Source: Candidatus Omnitrophota bacterium (GTDB lineage: Bacteria > Omnitrophota > Gorgyraeia > 2-01-FULL-45-10). From it: DNA of 6,222 nt. Position 1 is the stretch's first letter; every line of letters starts with the position of its first letter. The notes under the pieces are model-generated. The model ran no database searches, was not told the DNA's origin, and saw nothing but the letters and a program-made list of their open reading frames with translations. The DNA lies in the NCBI GenBank assembly GCA_028716065.1, contig JAQUQN010000068.1, positions 1 to 6,222 on the forward strand, written 5' to 3'. A program made the translations under genes and the position numbers. Positions 4,941-6,222 of this stretch are shown here, in pieces.

Positions 4941-6222
4941 ATGGCCATAGAACACGAAGAGAATGAACTTATAGCCCAGAGAAAGGCGAAGCTCGACGCC
5001 ATAACAGGCAAGGGGATATATGCCTATGGCGGAAGATTTGATACCACTTCCAGGATAAAGGAACTCACCGATAACTTTGCCGAAGGCAGGTCCGTCGCCC
5101 TGGCCGGCAGGATCATGGCGTGCCGCGAGCACGGCAAGGCCAAGTTTTACGACCTCAAGGACTCCACGGGAAAGATACAGCTTTATGTAAAGTCGGATAT
5201 AGTGGGCGCGGAGACATTCGAGCTCTCGAATAATCTGGATATAGGAGATTTTGCCGGGGTTTCCGGCGAGACATTTAAGACGAGGACCGGGGAGCCGTCC
5301 ATCAAGGTATTGAAGCTCGAGGTGCTTTCAAAATCTATCAGGCCCCTGCCTGAAAAATGGCACGGCCTGAAGGATGTCGAGACGAGGTACCGCCAGCGTT
5401 ATGTGGATCTTGTCATGAACGACGACGTGAAAAAGGTATTTACGGCGCGCTCTATGATAGTAAGCGAGATACGGTCCTTCCTTAATGCAAAGGGGTTTTT
5501 AGAAGTTGAGACGCCGATGATGCAGTCCATCCCCGGCGGCGCGGCCGGCAAGCCCTTCAAGACACATCACGAAGCGCTCGATATAGATCTCTATTTAAGG
5601 ATCGCGCCGGAGCTTTATTTGAAAAGGCTTTTGGTCGGCGGGTTCGATAAGGTCTATGAGGTGAACAGGAATTTCAGGAACGAAGGCATATCGACAAGGC
5701 ATAATCCGGAATTCACGATGCTGGAGGTCTACGAGGCTTATTCGGACTGCGCCGGCATGATGAAGCTTACCGAAGAGCTCATCACAGACCTGGCCGGGAA
5801 AGTTTTAGGGAAGACGTCATTCGAATATAACGGCAGGACGGTAGACCTGTCGAAATGGGAAAGGGTGTCATTCGCGGAGCTCATGAAAGAACAATTCGGC
5901 ATAGTGCCCGAAGAAAAAGCGGAAGAGTGGATAATGAAGCTGAAGAAGAAGGGCGTCGAGATCGAGGGCAAAGAGCTTTCGCGCACGCAGGTAATAAATA
6001 TAGTCGGGGAATTGATCGAGCCGAAGGCGCATAATCATCCGGTATTCGTCGTAGATATATTCAAAGAGATGTGCCCTCTGGCAAAAGCGAAGAAGGAGAA
6101 CCCGCTTCTCACCGACCGTTTTGAACTCTATATGGGCGGGATGGAGATAGCCAACGCCTATTCGGAGCTGAATGACCCGATCGAGCAGAAGAGAAGATTT
6201 GAAGCGGTGATCGAAGACCTGA
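4941..6222 (+). CDS. lysS: Lysyl-tRNA synthetase, class II (3' end outside window)
   Basis: 427 complete codons are visible without a stop; the family is about 490-505 residues, so roughly the last 70 are missing, including class II motif 3. It charges tRNA-Lys with lysine in the cytoplasm. The N-terminal helix R-x-x-K-L-D-A-I-x-x-x-G-I (about 14-26) precedes an OB-fold anticodon-binding domain from about residue 52 (V-A-L-A-G-R-I ... F-Y-D-L-K-D). The catalytic core starts with R-Y-R-Q-R-Y-V-D-L. Motif 1 ends at E-V-E-T-P (P192). L-Y-L-R-I-A-P-E-L-Y-L-K-R-L follows, then motif 2 with F-R-N-E-G (245-249). M-E-I-A-N-A-Y-S-E-L-N-D (401-412) is a LysRS active-site signature. The ATG at 4941 gives the usual N-terminal length. 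A weak AGG (4932-4934) is six bases upstream; a better AAGGAG (4918-4923) is 17 bases away. Confidence 0.97.
   Translation, partial: MAIEHEENELIAQRKAKLDAITGKGIYAYGGRFDTTSRIKELTDNFAEGRSVALAGRIMACREHGKAKFYDLKDSTGKIQLYVKSDIVGAETFELSNNLDIGDFAGVSGETFKTRTGEPSIKVLKLEVLSKSIRPLPEKWHGLKDVETRYRQRYVDLVMNDDVKKVFTARSMIVSEIRSFLNAKGFLEVETPMMQSIPGGAAGKPFKTHHEALDIDLYLRIAPELYLKRLLVGGFDKVYEVNRNFRNEGISTRHNPEFTMLEVYEAYSDCAGMMKLTEELITDLAGKVLGKTSFEYNGRTVDLSKWERVSFAELMKEQFGIVPEEKAEEWIMKLKKKGVEIEGKELSRTQVINIVGELIEPKAHNHPVFVVDIFKEMCPLAKAKKENPLLTDRFELYMGGMEIANAYSELNDPIEQKRRFEAVIEDL

Overview
The window reads as ordinary chromosomal DNA from an uncultivated Gram-negative-type bacterium. Every supported gene is on the + strand and coding is dense. 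ATA is used freely as an isoleucine codon, and the order spoVG - yraN - comM/yifB - lysS is present. My best guess at lineage is Candidatus Omnitrophota (OP3) or a relative. This is inference from gene style and codon use, not a demonstrated assignment.

Layout. (1) Bases 2-1120 are the 3' part of a gene for a tandem-repeat protein; its start lies upstream of the window. It has four repeats of about 63-78 residues plus a half repeat, and I do not recognise the family. (2) Bases 1174-2266 hold an ECF-type sigma-70 factor and a small membrane protein with a zinc-binding anti-sigma motif (H-x3-C-x2-C), presumably its antagonist. (3) Bases 2267-2660 are a gene-free stretch of about 390 bases with several inverted repeats, a promoter-like element and a hairpin next to a strong Shine-Dalgarno. 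(4) Bases 2661-4851 are a tight three-gene operon: spoVG-family regulator, yraN-family nuclease-fold protein and comM/yifB AAA+ ATPase. (5) Bases 4941-6222 are class II lysyl-tRNA synthetase (lysS), cut by the window end, with its own housekeeping-type promoter.

The most interesting signal is a 34-bp element present twice, 31 of 34 positions identical without gaps. One copy (1786-1819) is in front of the anti-sigma gene and the other (2537-2570) is in front of spoVG. It has the architecture of an ECF promoter (GCAATAA, 15-nt spacer, CGTCTTA) and does not fit a housekeeping promoter. The simplest reading is that the sigma factor encoded at 1174-1779 drives both its own antagonist and the spoVG-yraN-comM operon. 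That would put a nucleic-acid-binding regulator, a putative nuclease and a branch-migration motor of DNA uptake under one envelope-linked switch. The motif is seen directly; the regulatory link is inference.
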